Notes: generated from the letters alone by a model not told the origin. DNA of 64,000 nucleotides from Pseudomonas sp. G2-4 (GCF_030064125.1 NZ_CP125957.1:1054001-1118000); one strand, 5' to 3'. Counted from the first letter of the stretch, positions 54,622 to 63,160 are shown. A program made the numbers and translations.

Positions 54622-54981
54622 ATGGTCAAAGTTACACCGAATCCTCCAGTTACAGACGAACACGTCTCCCGCGCCCAATCTACCCGCAACAAGAAAATCG
54701 ACGACGCGGCCACGCGAGCGTTGGATTTTTATTTGAAGCCCAAGCCAACGAGCGAAACGACTGACAATCCCAATACCATTTTTCGTATTGATCCGGGGGT
54801 TGATTCTGAGTGTTTGCTTGCGAACCTCAGTGAAAACCTGGCTTCGGCTAATGCCATGATCAGTGATCTGGCGTTTGATCTGGATGGATCGAGGCGGCAT
54901 GTTGCGTTGGGGATTTTGCAGGTGATTGAGCTGAGTGAGTTGTTGGCAAATCGGGCGTTGGATATTGTTGAGGTGAGATAG
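54622..54981 (+). CDS. DUF6124 family protein
   Basis: A 119-residue protein of the small Pseudomonas family DUF6124 (formerly related to DUF3077). It begins MVKVTPNPPVTDEHVSRAQS, continues with NKKIDDAATRALDFYLKP and a helical C-terminal half (CLLANLSENLASANAMISDL, RRHVALGILQVIELSELLAN). It is soluble; function unknown. It is nearly the same as the protein encoded at 56783-57142, and both follow a structured leader. AGAGAG precedes the ATG. Confidence 0.85.
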   Translation: MVKVTPNPPVTDEHVSRAQSTRNKKIDDAATRALDFYLKPKPTSETTDNPNTIFRIDPGVDSECLLANLSENLASANAMISDLAFDLDGSRRHVALGILQVIELSELLANRALDIVEVR

Positions 54982-55000
54982 TCGAGGCGTTCGCCCAGCA

Positions 55001-55034
55001 CGAGAGAGGTCTTGCGCAGCGAGACCTTTCTCGT
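55001..55034 (+). other. 3' hairpin after the DUF6124 gene (copy B)
   Basis: GAGAGAGGTCT and AGACCTTTCTC pair around TGCGCAGCG. Copy A has the same design and loop (TTGCGCAG). It is followed by A residues, not T, so it is not a standard terminator. Confidence 0.6.
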
Positions 55035-55111
55035 TCAAAAAAAAGTGTCTATCCAAACAAACCCTAGCTTCTCCCTCACGGCGCAACCCCCACAAATGAA
55101 AGGGGAAACCC

Positions 55112-55666
55112 TTGAGAAAATTCAAGCCGTTCGGTGTGGCGCCGATAGGCTTGCGGAAGATTCCATACGAAGGACCGAGAATGTATTACCCACGCGAAGC
55201 TGAAAAAGATCATCTGTATAACCGAATAGTTCTGCTGACCGTTGCCTGCTTGGTGTTGCTGTTTCTAGCGTCCATGGCAAAACACTCAGGGATCATTTAC
55301 GGAGCAATTCAATGGAGTGCTGTCGAGGTGAAAGGCACCGTGACGCAGCTTGAAAGCATTCCGATGAATGAAAACGGCATGATCATTCACTACCGATACC
55401 TCGACAGCGATCAGCAAGTCCATGAAGACGAATACCCGGACCAGCGTTATGTCGAACACACCCTGTACGAGGTCGGTGGGGATGTTCCGCTGCTGTACTC
55501 ACGTTGGTTTCCCCAAACCAACAGTATCGCCACCGAGCTGCACACGTATCGCTCCGGCTTCATTATCATGACTGGCGGGGTAGTGTTGACGTTGATATTT
55601 CTTGGGATTTCCTTCATGACGTTCGGCAAGATTTATCGCATGAAGGCAGAAGATCGCTTCTATTAA
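55112..55666 (+). CDS. Hypothetical membrane protein with two transmembrane helices
   Basis: A 184-residue protein with helices at about 42-60 (VLLTVACLVLLFLASMA) and near the C-terminus (GFIIMTGGVVLTLIFLGISF), and a soluble domain of about 90 residues between them (VKGTVTQLESIPMNENG), like the DUF3592 layout. The TTG at 55112 has AGGGGAAA upstream; ATG 55181, also with AAGGA upstream, would remove 23 residues. The start is uncertain. It is an accessory gene between two DUF6124 units. Confidence 0.65.
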   Translation: MRKFKPFGVAPIGLRKIPYEGPRMYYPREAEKDHLYNRIVLLTVACLVLLFLASMAKHSGIIYGAIQWSAVEVKGTVTQLESIPMNENGMIIHYRYLDSDQQVHEDEYPDQRYVEHTLYEVGGDVPLLYSRWFPQTNSIATELHTYRSGFIIMTGGVVLTLIFLGISFMTFGKIYRMKAEDRFY

Positions 55667-55722
55667 CGGCTGCCAGTCTAGGCTCTTGAAAGCCTACAGC
55701 CCGCGTCGATTTGCAGGAAAAC

Positions 55723-55766
55723 GGGACAGATTCTTGCCATTAAAATTTGTCCCATTTTCTTTTTTG
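55723..55766 (+). terminator. Likely terminator after the membrane protein gene
   Basis: GGGACA and TGTCCC with flanking A/T pairs form a hairpin with a long loop, followed by ATTTTCTTTTTTG. It lies 60 bases after the stop codon. Confidence 0.5.
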
Positions 55767-55793
55767 TTCCTCCTTAGGGATTAGGAGCTGTTG

Positions 55794-56399
55794 ATGACCG
55801 TTGTCTCGACACTTAAGCAGTACTCGTTAAAAAGCTGGGCCGCTATCGTAGCTATTGTTGGCTTATTGGCGGGGTTCCCCGCCATTTCATCTTGGTTGGC
55901 CGAAATGAGGACCGACTACTACAAAAGCCACTTCATTGGCCGTTGGACCGAGGCGTTCAGCTATCCGAATGCCGGCGGCGTTCAGTTCGAGTTCAAGGGC
56001 ATGACCGAATACTTCGCCAACAACCATTACAACGTTAGCGGCGTGGTCGCGTTGGTCGGCACAGAGCCGACCAACCCCTTCCGGCTCGAATACAGCGTAA
56101 CTGGCGCGGGTAGCTGGAGTGCTGATGGAGAGAACCTTTCGTTCACATTGCAGCAGATGAAGACGTTACCCAAGGCCTATACGGTTGACGGCAAAGCTGT
56201 TTCGCCGTTGTGGGTGGCGCAGTTTGTCGGCCCCAGCATGCCCAACCTCAGCGATATCTACCCGGCAGGGGCATCGGGCCAGGCGCGCATCAAGGAGCTG
56301 AAAAAGGACAAGATGGTCTTGGAGCAAATGGACCCGCAGGGCAGGCCCTACATCGTGACGGGCCATCGCCAGGTCGTTGAGCAGTCTGGGCAGCCTTGA
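55794..56399 (+). CDS. Hypothetical single-pass membrane protein
   Basis: A 201-residue protein. An N-terminal helix (SWAAIVAIVGLLAGFPAISSW) is followed by a soluble domain with beta-rich pattern (HFIGRWTEAFSYPNAGGVQF, GVVALVGTEPTNPFRLEYSV). It is probably anchored in the inner membrane. The ATG at 55794 directly follows an in-frame TTG; TAGGAG is upstream. Family unknown. Confidence 0.6.
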   Translation: MTVVSTLKQYSLKSWAAIVAIVGLLAGFPAISSWLAEMRTDYYKSHFIGRWTEAFSYPNAGGVQFEFKGMTEYFANNHYNVSGVVALVGTEPTNPFRLEYSVTGAGSWSADGENLSFTLQQMKTLPKAYTVDGKAVSPLWVAQFVGPSMPNLSDIYPAGASGQARIKELKKDKMVLEQMDPQGRPYIVTGHRQVVEQSGQP

Positions 56400-56446
56400 T
56401 TTGAGACCTTGATATCTGGATGAAATGGGCAGCGTCAGCCGGGGCT

Positions 56447-56770
56447 GTCAGACACTGGGAGACCGCAGCCCTTAAGCCCACATCACCTTGCGCCGTTACC
56501 TACAACTACGCCAGAATCCGCCGGCTTGTGCGCCCTGGGCCGCGTCGGTAGTTTGAGTCCTGTCACTGCTCATCAGTGATCGGGTTTAGCAGCTCGCGGT
56601 GAAACAGGTTGTGCAAGGCGTCATCCAGTCAGGAATCCCCATCCTGCACTTGATGGTGGCTGTGCGCAGGGCGTCCCCGGACGCGCCGGTTTCTTGTTTC
56701 CCCGGTCTGCTAACCTGCGTACAGCTGCCTCCCATCGTTTAGCAGCGAGCGGGTGATGGCTCCTATTACA
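56447..56770 (+). ncRNA. Structured leader element, copy C, upstream of a DUF6124 gene
   Basis: The third copy. TTTAGCAG (56585-56592), CTGCTAA (56707-56713) and TTTAGCAG (56738-56745) repeat the competing-helix design. The inner helix is GGTGAAACAGG (56598-56608) with CTTGTTTCCCC (56693-56703). The apical hairpin is GGCGTCC/GGACGCGCC, where the other copies have GGCGCCC/GGGCGCGCC, a compensated pair change. The element ends about 13 bases before the DUF6124 start codon. Confidence 0.6.
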
Positions 56771-56782
56771 GGAAGCAAGAGA

Positions 56783-57142
56783 ATGGCAAAAGTTACTCCG
56801 AATCCCCCAGATGCCGACGAACACGTCTCCCGTGCCCAATCTGCCCGTAACAAGAAAATCGACGATGCGGCCACGCGAGCGTTGGATTTTTACCTGAAGC
56901 CCAAACCAAAGAACGAACCGTCTGACAAGTCAGACTCCATTTTACGGATTGACCCTGGGGTTGATTCTGAATGTTTGCTTGCGAATCTCAGTGAGAATCT
57001 GGCTTCGGCGAATGCCATGATCAGTGATTTGGCGTTTGATCTGGATGGGTCAAGGCGGCGTGTTGCATTGGGGATTTTGCAGGTGACTGAGGTGAGTGAA
57101 CTGTTGGCGAATCGGGCGTTGGATATTGTTGAGGTGAGGTAG
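56783..57142 (+). CDS. DUF6124 family protein
   Basis: A 119-residue protein beginning MAKVTPNPPDADEHVSRAQS, otherwise close to the DUF6124 protein at 54622-54981 (same length; differences mainly in residues 40-55). The ATG at 56783 has AGGAAG eight bases upstream; a GTG at 56753 lies inside the leader and is unlikely. Function unknown. A clear terminator follows. Confidence 0.85.
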   Translation: MAKVTPNPPDADEHVSRAQSARNKKIDDAATRALDFYLKPKPKNEPSDKSDSILRIDPGVDSECLLANLSENLASANAMISDLAFDLDGSRRRVALGILQVTEVSELLANRALDIVEVR

Positions 57143-57175
57143 GTTGGGCATGTGGATCGTTAATCCACGAAGCAT

Positions 57176-57206
57176 AAAAGGGTCTTGCTGAGCAAGACCC
57201 TTTTAA
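57176..57206. terminator. Bidirectional terminator between the DUF6124 gene and the protease gene
   Basis: AAAAGGGTCTTGCT and AGCAAGACCCTTTT form a 14-base-pair stem with a short loop. The A/T ends give T runs on both strands, serving the two convergent genes. Confidence 0.85.
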
Positions 57207-57284
57207 ATAAATCCGTCCCCTTTACCAAGCCAAAGGAGAAACTCCCGACTGAACAGGGGCTGGCTAAGCTGGCAATGTTGCCTG

Positions 57285-59186
57285 TCAAGGAAATACGCCT
57301 GAAATAGGGGAAGGAGCCTTCTGATAGGAGGACATTTTTATTGCCCGCTCCTGCCATAGCCGCGCCATATCCGCTGTTCTTGCGTTACCCAACGGTCTCC
57401 CGCCCGAATCGGATACACGCGGCGTGGAATAGTAAGGGCTTGAGTTTCCACAGAGAAAAGTCCTCGAACTACCATTGTTATAGCCGAATTTATAATCGTC
57501 GGTACCTCCCGTGTTACAGTGATCGCCACCTGCATTGTGACCTACCTCATGACGATACGCAGTGGGGCTGTCTATTGCTTGCAGGCTGTAACGCCAATCT
57601 AAATACGCAATACCTCCACCTCTACCTTCCCTAGCGAACCCAGCTATCATATCGGCTCCTACTGCCTGAGCCTCTGGTGCAAATAATGTTGATAGTCTGC
57701 TTAATGTTTCCCCATTCATAGGGAAATCCTCTGGAACAATAGCGATACCAACAAAGCGTAACCTTACATTTTTTACACGGGAGTTGCGTAAGCCTACGTT
57801 GGCAGTTTCTATTTCGAGTCTTGCGAACTCCACAGCAGATGTCCAACCTCCAATTTGGTTCACGGCAGCTTGTGAAAAACCAGCCATGACATCTACGATA
57901 TTCGTACCATTACAATCAACATCTTGGTTCTCTGTTGTAATCATTTGTTCATTCAAGTCCATGGTATCCGGTTTGACCGTATCAGGTTCCATGTAATCAT
58001 GTGGCTTTTCAGGTGTTAACGTTTGCTCACCCTTTATATTGCTATGGATCGTGCCGCGAAAGGTAGGTGATTCTACCAATGCATAAAAACTACCTTCTTT
58101 ATTGAGTACCACACTGATGGATCCGACTTTATCCCTCCTTTCATTCATCAACATTGCGCTGGCGACTTCATAGTTTTCTTCGCGGTGCCACGGAGAAAAA
58201 TTCACTAAGGTCAGACCTTGCAACAACGGGGAGGTTCTCGTTGAGCTTTCTGTGACGAGTGCAGTCATATCGATTTGCGCTCCCGGAATATGCTTCTGTT
58301 TCTCTGCGAAATGGGAAGGCGCTGCCGCAAGGGCGTTAATTGGGCAATCGATAGCTCTTACCTTCCACCAGGCATTGTCCTGATTGTTCGTCGGGTAGTA
58401 GTCTGTTGGTCCAGCCACGCCATTGAATTTCGATTCAAGTCTTTTGGAATTTCCCGCACCGTGAATGGCTCCTATATAGCTGAACTCTCTCCAGCTTTTT
58501 GGGTCCTGAAAAGTTCCTGCATGGGCTCCTCGCCAAAACCAGTTGTTATTATCTTGCCCTGCGGGCGGGAAGTATTTGTTAGCGGCGGCTGCACTACCGG
58601 TGAACCTGGACTCAAAAAAACCTGAATCTCCCTTGTGGATGGCACCTGGACGGGTTTGTTCACTCCAGGATTTTGGATCAGTGAACGTCCCGATATGGGC
58701 GCCTAACCAATGCCAATAATCGTTATTTTGTCCCGTGGGAGGGAAATAGAGATTACTTGTGGCGGCGCTGCCATTAAATCTGGACTCATAATAGCCGTTA
58801 TCTCCTTTATGTATGGCGCTCGGATAGGACCAATCACCCCAGTTTTTGGGATCAGAATACAATCCTGCGTGTCTTCCACGCCAAAACCAGCTGTCATTGT
58901 CTTGTCCGGCAGGTGGAAATGGCTTGCCACCTATAAGGGCTGAGCCAAGAAATCTGGATTCAAAAAAACCGGTAGATCCTTTATGGATAGCTCCTGGGAC
59001 AGTTAAATCGGCCCAACCCCTAGGGTCTTCGTACGTTCCCGCTGCCTGAACTTGATTTATTACCCGTGGATCTTTACTGTCTAGTGAGGCTGCTGGGCTG
59101 ACTGACTCCTGAGCAAAAGCTATCCCACTGGCATAAATGAAATTCAATCCAGCTAAAAAGAATATGAAAAATAAATAAAAGTTCAT
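57285..59186 (-). CDS. Secreted metzincin-type zinc protease with four N-terminal repeats
   Basis: A 633-residue exported protein from the ATG at 59186 (GAGGG upstream; 59204 would add six residues). The signal peptide ends IAFA-QES. Counting from the longer start, four repeats of about 58 residues (about 55-110, 112-169, 170-227, 228-284) share the patterns GAIHKG, ESRF-x-GSA, FPP-x-GQ-x-N and W-x-WRG. The protease domain has HEVGHNAGGDH (552-562), an exact HExxHxxGxxH zinc motif. Where a Met-turn is expected there is RTFLCG, with Leu. AT-rich codon use sets it apart from the surrounding chromosome, suggesting transfer. The repeats may bind cell-wall or sugar ligands. Confidence 0.8.
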   Translation of the reverse strand: MNFYLFFIFFLAGLNFIYASGIAFAQESVSPAASLDSKDPRVINQVQAAGTYEDPRGWADLTVPGAIHKGSTGFFESRFLGSALIGGKPFPPAGQDNDSWFWRGRHAGLYSDPKNWGDWSYPSAIHKGDNGYYESRFNGSAATSNLYFPPTGQNNDYWHWLGAHIGTFTDPKSWSEQTRPGAIHKGDSGFFESRFTGSAAAANKYFPPAGQDNNNWFWRGAHAGTFQDPKSWREFSYIGAIHGAGNSKRLESKFNGVAGPTDYYPTNNQDNAWWKVRAIDCPINALAAAPSHFAEKQKHIPGAQIDMTALVTESSTRTSPLLQGLTLVNFSPWHREENYEVASAMLMNERRDKVGSISVVLNKEGSFYALVESPTFRGTIHSNIKGEQTLTPEKPHDYMEPDTVKPDTMDLNEQMITTENQDVDCNGTNIVDVMAGFSQAAVNQIGGWTSAVEFARLEIETANVGLRNSRVKNVRLRFVGIAIVPEDFPMNGETLSRLSTLFAPEAQAVGADMIAGFAREGRGGGIAYLDWRYSLQAIDSPTAYRHEVGHNAGGDHCNTGGTDDYKFGYNNGSSRTFLCGNSSPYYSTPRVSDSGGRPLGNARTADMARLWQERAIKMSSYQKAPSPISGVFP

Positions 59187-59501
59187 GGTGCTCATCCCTC
59201 TCATGTTGAGTGCAATGAAGAGGGATGGTAAATAATGTTTATTAAGTAAAAAACTGATAGAAATAACAGTTTTATATATCGTAATGCTGTTAAAGTATCT
59301 CTTTCTATTTCTTTTAGTTTGAATTTGGCGTAAGAAATGCGTTGTTCGCGTAGAGCTGATCCATGGGATCCGCTGGCTAATTTTTCTCTAATCCTAGCTT
59401 TCACGTCGGCAGCTAGGACTAGTCTCAACCAATTCGCGCTTACCATCCCACCACCTCGTATTACCGCGGCTGCTGAACCCGGTACTCACGAGGAAACAAC
59501 C

Positions 59502-59696
59502 ATGGAAAGAACCCGCTGCTGGAGACGCGCGCAATCCCGCAAGCACAACGGGCGCGAAGTGATTAACCCGCAAAACTCCAAACCAGAAAAGAACTGGAAG
59601 CTGATCTACACCCGTGCCGACAAGCTGCACCGGGCGCGCCAGCTCGGTATGAGCTACCCCATCCGCACCACGCGCCAACTGTTGGATCAAGAGTGA
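59502..59696 (+). CDS. Small basic protein of unknown function
   Basis: A 64-residue, very basic protein (MERTRCWRRAQSRKHNGR, then KPEKNWKLIYTRADKLHRA). GAGGAAA precedes the ATG at 59502. Its stop overlaps the GTG start of the phosphatase gene (GTGA), so the two are translationally coupled. The charge suggests nucleic-acid or ribosome binding. The 300 bases before it have no gene. Confidence 0.6.
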   Translation: MERTRCWRRAQSRKHNGREVINPQNSKPEKNWKLIYTRADKLHRARQLGMSYPIRTTRQLLDQE

Positions 59697-60019
59697 CTAA
59701 TCTCCTGTTCGTTTGCAGTCGTAACCAATGGCGCAGCCCTACCGGGGAGGCGATCTGGCGTCGACGTCCTGGTTTCAGTGCTCGTTCGGCGGGCACCAGC
59801 CCGAACGCACGCAAGCCTATCGGCCCAGCGGATATCCGTTGGGCCGATGTCATTTTTGTCATGGAGCGCAAGCACGAGCATCGTCTACGGGCAGAGTACG
59901 CTCGGCTGCTTGAGCACAAGCGGCTGCATGTTCTGGATATTCCTGATGACTATCGCTTCATGGATCCTGAGCTAGTGGACATGCTTGAGCAGGCGGTGAC
60001 GTCATACCTGTGTACTTGA
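59693..60019 (+). CDS. Low-molecular-weight protein tyrosine phosphatase family protein
   Basis: A 108-residue protein, GTG start. The active-site loop CSRNQWRSPT matches the Cys-x5-Arg signature at the N-terminus, and DIPDDYRFMDPEL supplies the acid Asp region. It is shorter than the classic 150-residue enzymes and belongs to a compact subgroup. It should remove phosphate from a tyrosine or a related substrate. It is coupled to the small basic protein before it. Confidence 0.8.
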   Translation: MTNLLFVCSRNQWRSPTGEAIWRRRPGFSARSAGTSPNARKPIGPADIRWADVIFVMERKHEHRLRAEYARLLEHKRLHVLDIPDDYRFMDPELVDMLEQAVTSYLCT

Positions 60020-60102
60020 GCATTCAGGGCAATCTTCACGAGCCGCTCCTTTCCTCATTGGCTAGGCGAAACGACCACCGGTAGAAGGTTGAGCCCGCCG
60101 TG

Positions 60103-61440
60103 CTATCTCCGTTTAAGCAGGTTGGATACGCGGGTCGCAGCGAACGATGCTAAGCGGCCGGAACCGACCAGCAGGCGCTTCAGTAAACGGATGCACTGGC
60201 CCAGCCGATACCGTGCAGCCCTAAGAACACGACGCCTATCAGCCACAGGCCGTGCATCAATCAAACACAACTTGGTAGTCGCCAACGCCACTTTTGCTCC
60301 GACCGCTACGGCGACAGCAAGAAAATACAGCCAACGCTGATTCTTGGCTTTGTCATGTTGGCTGACTAGGGCCGATAACTGCTTCAAGGAAGGCTTGGCA
60401 CCGGCGAGCCAGGGAATGATGCATTCGCTGGCCAAGGCTACGGTGTGGCTGCTGATATTGTTGTCTACAAGGCCCGGCGGACCATCAGGATTGACCGAGC
60501 AATAGCCACGGGGGACGTACTCGCAGGTGCTGGAGAGTGGCGATGAGCGCGACATGCCATTGGAGAAGTGCTTCACGGGACACAACCGTTGGTTGTAGTC
60601 GTTGATCTCTTTACGAATGGCGATCACATCCCCATCGCTTATGGTTCTTCTATTCGCGGCGTAGAACCCTTTGGAGTCGTCCGGTGCGTAACCTATGAAG
60701 TAGCTGGCTTCACCTTCCTTGATGTGAGTAAAGGTCCACTGTGAATCGCTGCTCCACTGGCACGACTTCAGGCTACCCAAGCCATTGGCCTTACAGTAAT
60801 CATCGTAGCGCCTGATTTGGCTCAACAGAAACGTGCTTGCTTCCTGGATGCTCGCTGTCGCCTCCTTCAGCAATGCGGCGTCTTCATTGGCGCCGTTGTC
60901 CGCCACGAAGAACACCGCTGCGACCAATGCCAGCGGAAACCAGAAGTGATCGTATATCTGACGGAAGCGTTCGGTGAGGTTGAGGTTGTCATAAATAAGG
61001 ACCATGACACCCCATCCCGTGAGGACGCAAAGCATCAACAGGGGAATCAGCCCGACTTCGCTGCCCAACTTCCCAACGCCACTGATGGTGTAACGGATGG
61101 GCAGGTAATTGATGGTTGGGAAAAGGCCCAGGCAGTTCAACACACCGGGTAGGAACAAGAGCGCGAAGAAGATGAACACGCCTCGCTTCTTGCTCACGGT
61201 AAAGGCCGCTGCTGCCAGTAAGGGAATCAGCAGCAGTGACAGCATCATCAGGTAGCCCAGCGTGATCACCATCGCTTCATCGGGCGACCAGTAAGTTCCG
61301 GTGATTTGCCCGGCGTCGTTACGCCCGGTGAAGGTTGATGATACGAGGCCAAGGCCTTCCAAGATTTGGTGTAGGTTGTAGGCAGCGCCGTGGAGAAACT
61401 TTACGTAAGGGTAGAAAAAATCCCCTATTGAAATTGACAT
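60103..61440 (-). CDS. Hypothetical multi-pass membrane protein
   Basis: A 445-residue protein. Five or so hydrophobic helices lie in the first 190 residues (VITLGYLMMLSLLLIPLLAA, GVFIFFALLFLPGVLNCLGL, GLIPLLMLCVLTGWGVMVLI, FWFPLALVAAVFFVADNGA), followed by a soluble Cys-containing domain of about 170 residues and one more helix near 370, then a basic tail. The ATG at 61440 is used. No family was recognised. The gap of about 220 bases to the right shows no gene. Confidence 0.65.
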   Translation of the reverse strand: MSISIGDFFYPYVKFLHGAAYNLHQILEGLGLVSSTFTGRNDAGQITGTYWSPDEAMVITLGYLMMLSLLLIPLLAAAAFTVSKKRGVFIFFALLFLPGVLNCLGLFPTINYLPIRYTISGVGKLGSEVGLIPLLMLCVLTGWGVMVLIYDNLNLTERFRQIYDHFWFPLALVAAVFFVADNGANEDAALLKEATASIQEASTFLLSQIRRYDDYCKANGLGSLKSCQWSSDSQWTFTHIKEGEASYFIGYAPDDSKGFYAANRRTISDGDVIAIRKEINDYNQRLCPVKHFSNGMSRSSPLSSTCEYVPRGYCSVNPDGPPGLVDNNISSHTVALASECIIPWLAGAKPSLKQLSALVSQHDKAKNQRWLYFLAVAVAVGAKVALATTKLCLIDARPVADRRRVLRAARYRLGQCIRLLKRLLVGSGRLASFAATRVSNLLKRR

Positions 61441-61662
61441 CAATTTGAGTCCTTCAAGTCTGTAGTCATTCCTTGGTTTGCTTAGAAAAGAGCGTAAAGC
61501 GGCCAGATATTTGTGAGTCTATCCGAAGCGGCCCGTGCCGTAGCTGAGTAGACACTTCATTGTGCGGGGAGCTCATTCCAGCTCGAGCGACTAACAAATC
61601 CAAATGTTCAACGACGCTCTCGATTCCGTTTTGAGTCGATAAGGGAAAGGAGGACGGTCTAT

Positions 61663-62013
61663 TTAGGTCGCTCTCTTTATTCCCAAATAAATAAAAAAGC
61701 TACCACCCAGAGGTATTGCCGTAATCATGCATATAAAGAAATAGATGACGTAGAGTCCGTTCTTTCCTGGACTCTCAGTCAATAATCCAGTCGTCCAGAA
61801 TTCACGGCTTGTAAAGCGTAGGCATGTATTTTCAATAAGCTTTCGAGAAAAGGGAAAAAGAAAGGCGCTGCAGAAGCCTACAATCAGATAGCGCGGACTA
61901 GCTGTTTCGTATAAGGGCTCTTTGTAAAACCAAACGCTTAGGCCTAGTGCGAGTAAGCTGAGCGAAATCAAGAGATTGTTAAGGTAATATTTTTTGTTCA
62001 AAGGGTGCCTCAA
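61663..62013 (-). CDS. Colicin E1-type (pore-forming) immunity protein, orphan
   Basis: An about 112-116-residue membrane protein with three or four helices. The pattern FLFPFSRKLIENTCLRFTSR, GKNGLYVIYFFICMITAIPL and GGSFFIYLGI closely follows the ColE1 immunity family (compare LCPYSKYAIE and LVLAIPFGLLGLFI). No ATG is available: TTG 62013 or, better, TTG 62001 with GAGG upstream may start it. No pore-forming colicin gene is nearby, so it is an orphan immunity gene. The AT-rich sequence suggests transfer. Confidence 0.75.
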   Translation of the reverse strand: MRHPLNKKYYLNNLLISLSLLALGLSVWFYKEPLYETASPRYLIVGFCSAFLFPFSRKLIENTCLRFTSREFWTTGLLTESPGKNGLYVIYFFICMITAIPLGGSFFIYLGIKRAT

Positions 62014-62116
62014 GAGTCATGTTGGGTGTCGGCTCTTCTCGATGTACCCAATGTCAATGATCGGAGCACGAAATCGTCGCTGACTGCGCAGTAATGAATC
62101 CACAGGCATGACCGGT

Positions 62117-62521
62117 TCATCCTTTGAAATCCGACAAAACAAACAGCGTACAGCTTGTAAGATAAGCCTCAACCCTCTCCAACGACGGCATCACCTCGCT
62201 ACACGACTCGGTGCGCTCCCCGTTAGCTTCCCGAATCAGGCCAATGGTATACCCGCCCTCAACCCGCCGCAGGATCCCAACATATTTAACCGGCTGACCC
62301 GCTTCGTCACTAAACGACGTCGCCACCAGATCCTTCTCCGGCAAGGCCAGCTCTGCTCGCTTCATCAGCGCCTTACGCTTAGCAGCGTAATCCTTCGCGG
62401 CGATCACGCTGACAATCCCGAAGGCGATCCAGAAGAGCATTTCCAGGTTGCTTACCATCCGCCGTTTCGCCTCGTGGGTTTCGGTCAGCCAACTGCCTAT
62501 TGCTGCGATGATGTCGTCCAT
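62117..62521 (-). CDS. Hypothetical protein with one membrane helix
   Basis: A 134-residue protein. One helix near the N-terminus (EMLFWIAFGIVSVIAAKDYA) is followed by a soluble part (GQPVKYVGILRRVEGGYTIG). It follows another small hypothetical gene by 35 bases on the same strand, so the two may be an operon. Family not recognised. Confidence 0.6.
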   Translation of the reverse strand: MDDIIAAIGSWLTETHEAKRRMVSNLEMLFWIAFGIVSVIAAKDYAAKRKALMKRAELALPEKDLVATSFSDEAGQPVKYVGILRRVEGGYTIGLIREANGERTESCSEVMPSLERVEAYLTSCTLFVLSDFKG

Positions 62522-62556
62522 GGATTACCTGCGTTTTGCCTGTCGAGCACTGCGGT

Positions 62557-62886
62557 TCACAGAATATCTTTCAGATAGGCTTTAAGCGCTATGAGCGGAG
62601 CATCTAGGCCTTCTATCGCCTGCACGGCGCTAAATGTCGTCGTCAGGTGATGCAACTCCCGCCCCAACACCGTATCCACCCCACCAACCGCCCCCAGCGC
62701 CAAGTCCAAGCACCGGCCTATCTCACTTTGAATCCCAGCCACATCCCCCCGCCGTACCAACAATCCAAAGACTTCCCGATCACACCCGCCCATCAACGGA
62801 TCATCCCGCAGGATCGGGCTGTAACCCTCTGTCTCATAGGCCAGCTTGAGGGAGTAAAGAGCGACCGTTTCCAGCAGCAATTCCAT
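62557..62886 (-). CDS. Hypothetical protein, 109 residues
   Basis: A small acidic helical protein (MELLLETVALYSLKLAYETE, GLLVRRGDVAGIQSEIGRCL). The ATG at 62886 has AAGGA upstream; a frame from 62931 is less likely. Soluble, family not recognised. First of two small genes. Confidence 0.6.
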   Translation of the reverse strand: MELLLETVALYSLKLAYETEGYSPILRDDPLMGGCDREVFGLLVRRGDVAGIQSEIGRCLDLALGAVGGVDTVLGRELHHLTTTFSAVQAIEGLDAPLIALKAYLKDIL

Positions 62887-62972
62887 GGGGTGAAGTCCTT
62901 TGTCAGCGGGTGAGGAGGGGCGGTGGGTCAACTGGGCGTTGCAAGGCGGAGCATCGGTGGGTGCAGTGACAT

Positions 62973-63109
62973 TTTTGGGAGCGCTTTGCGCTCAAGCGGG
63001 GGCAAGCTCCCTCGCCACGGGTTCTTACTGGCCACAGATTCTTCCTTGCCAGAGGTCTGGTCGTTGGGGCCGCTTCGCGACCCAGCGGGGATAAATCCCC
63101 TCGCCACAA
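62973..63109. repeat. REP element cluster, GCGAGGGAGCTTGCTCCCGC family
   Basis: GCAAGCTCCCTCGCCAC and the partly changed GATAAATCCCCTCGCCAC occur in the same orientation with GC-rich hairpins between (TTTTGGGAGCGCTTTGCGCT). It fills the gap before tRNA-Leu. Confidence 0.7.
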
Positions 63110-63160
63110 AGGGGGGCGAGGATCGGCTGAGGTCCCGGCCAACCCACTTTTCTGCAGGCG

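Noticed and set aside
55001..55034. Hairpin after DUF6124 copy B as a Rho-independent terminator
   Set aside because: It is followed by A residues, not T, in the direction of the gene; kept only as a conserved 3' hairpin.
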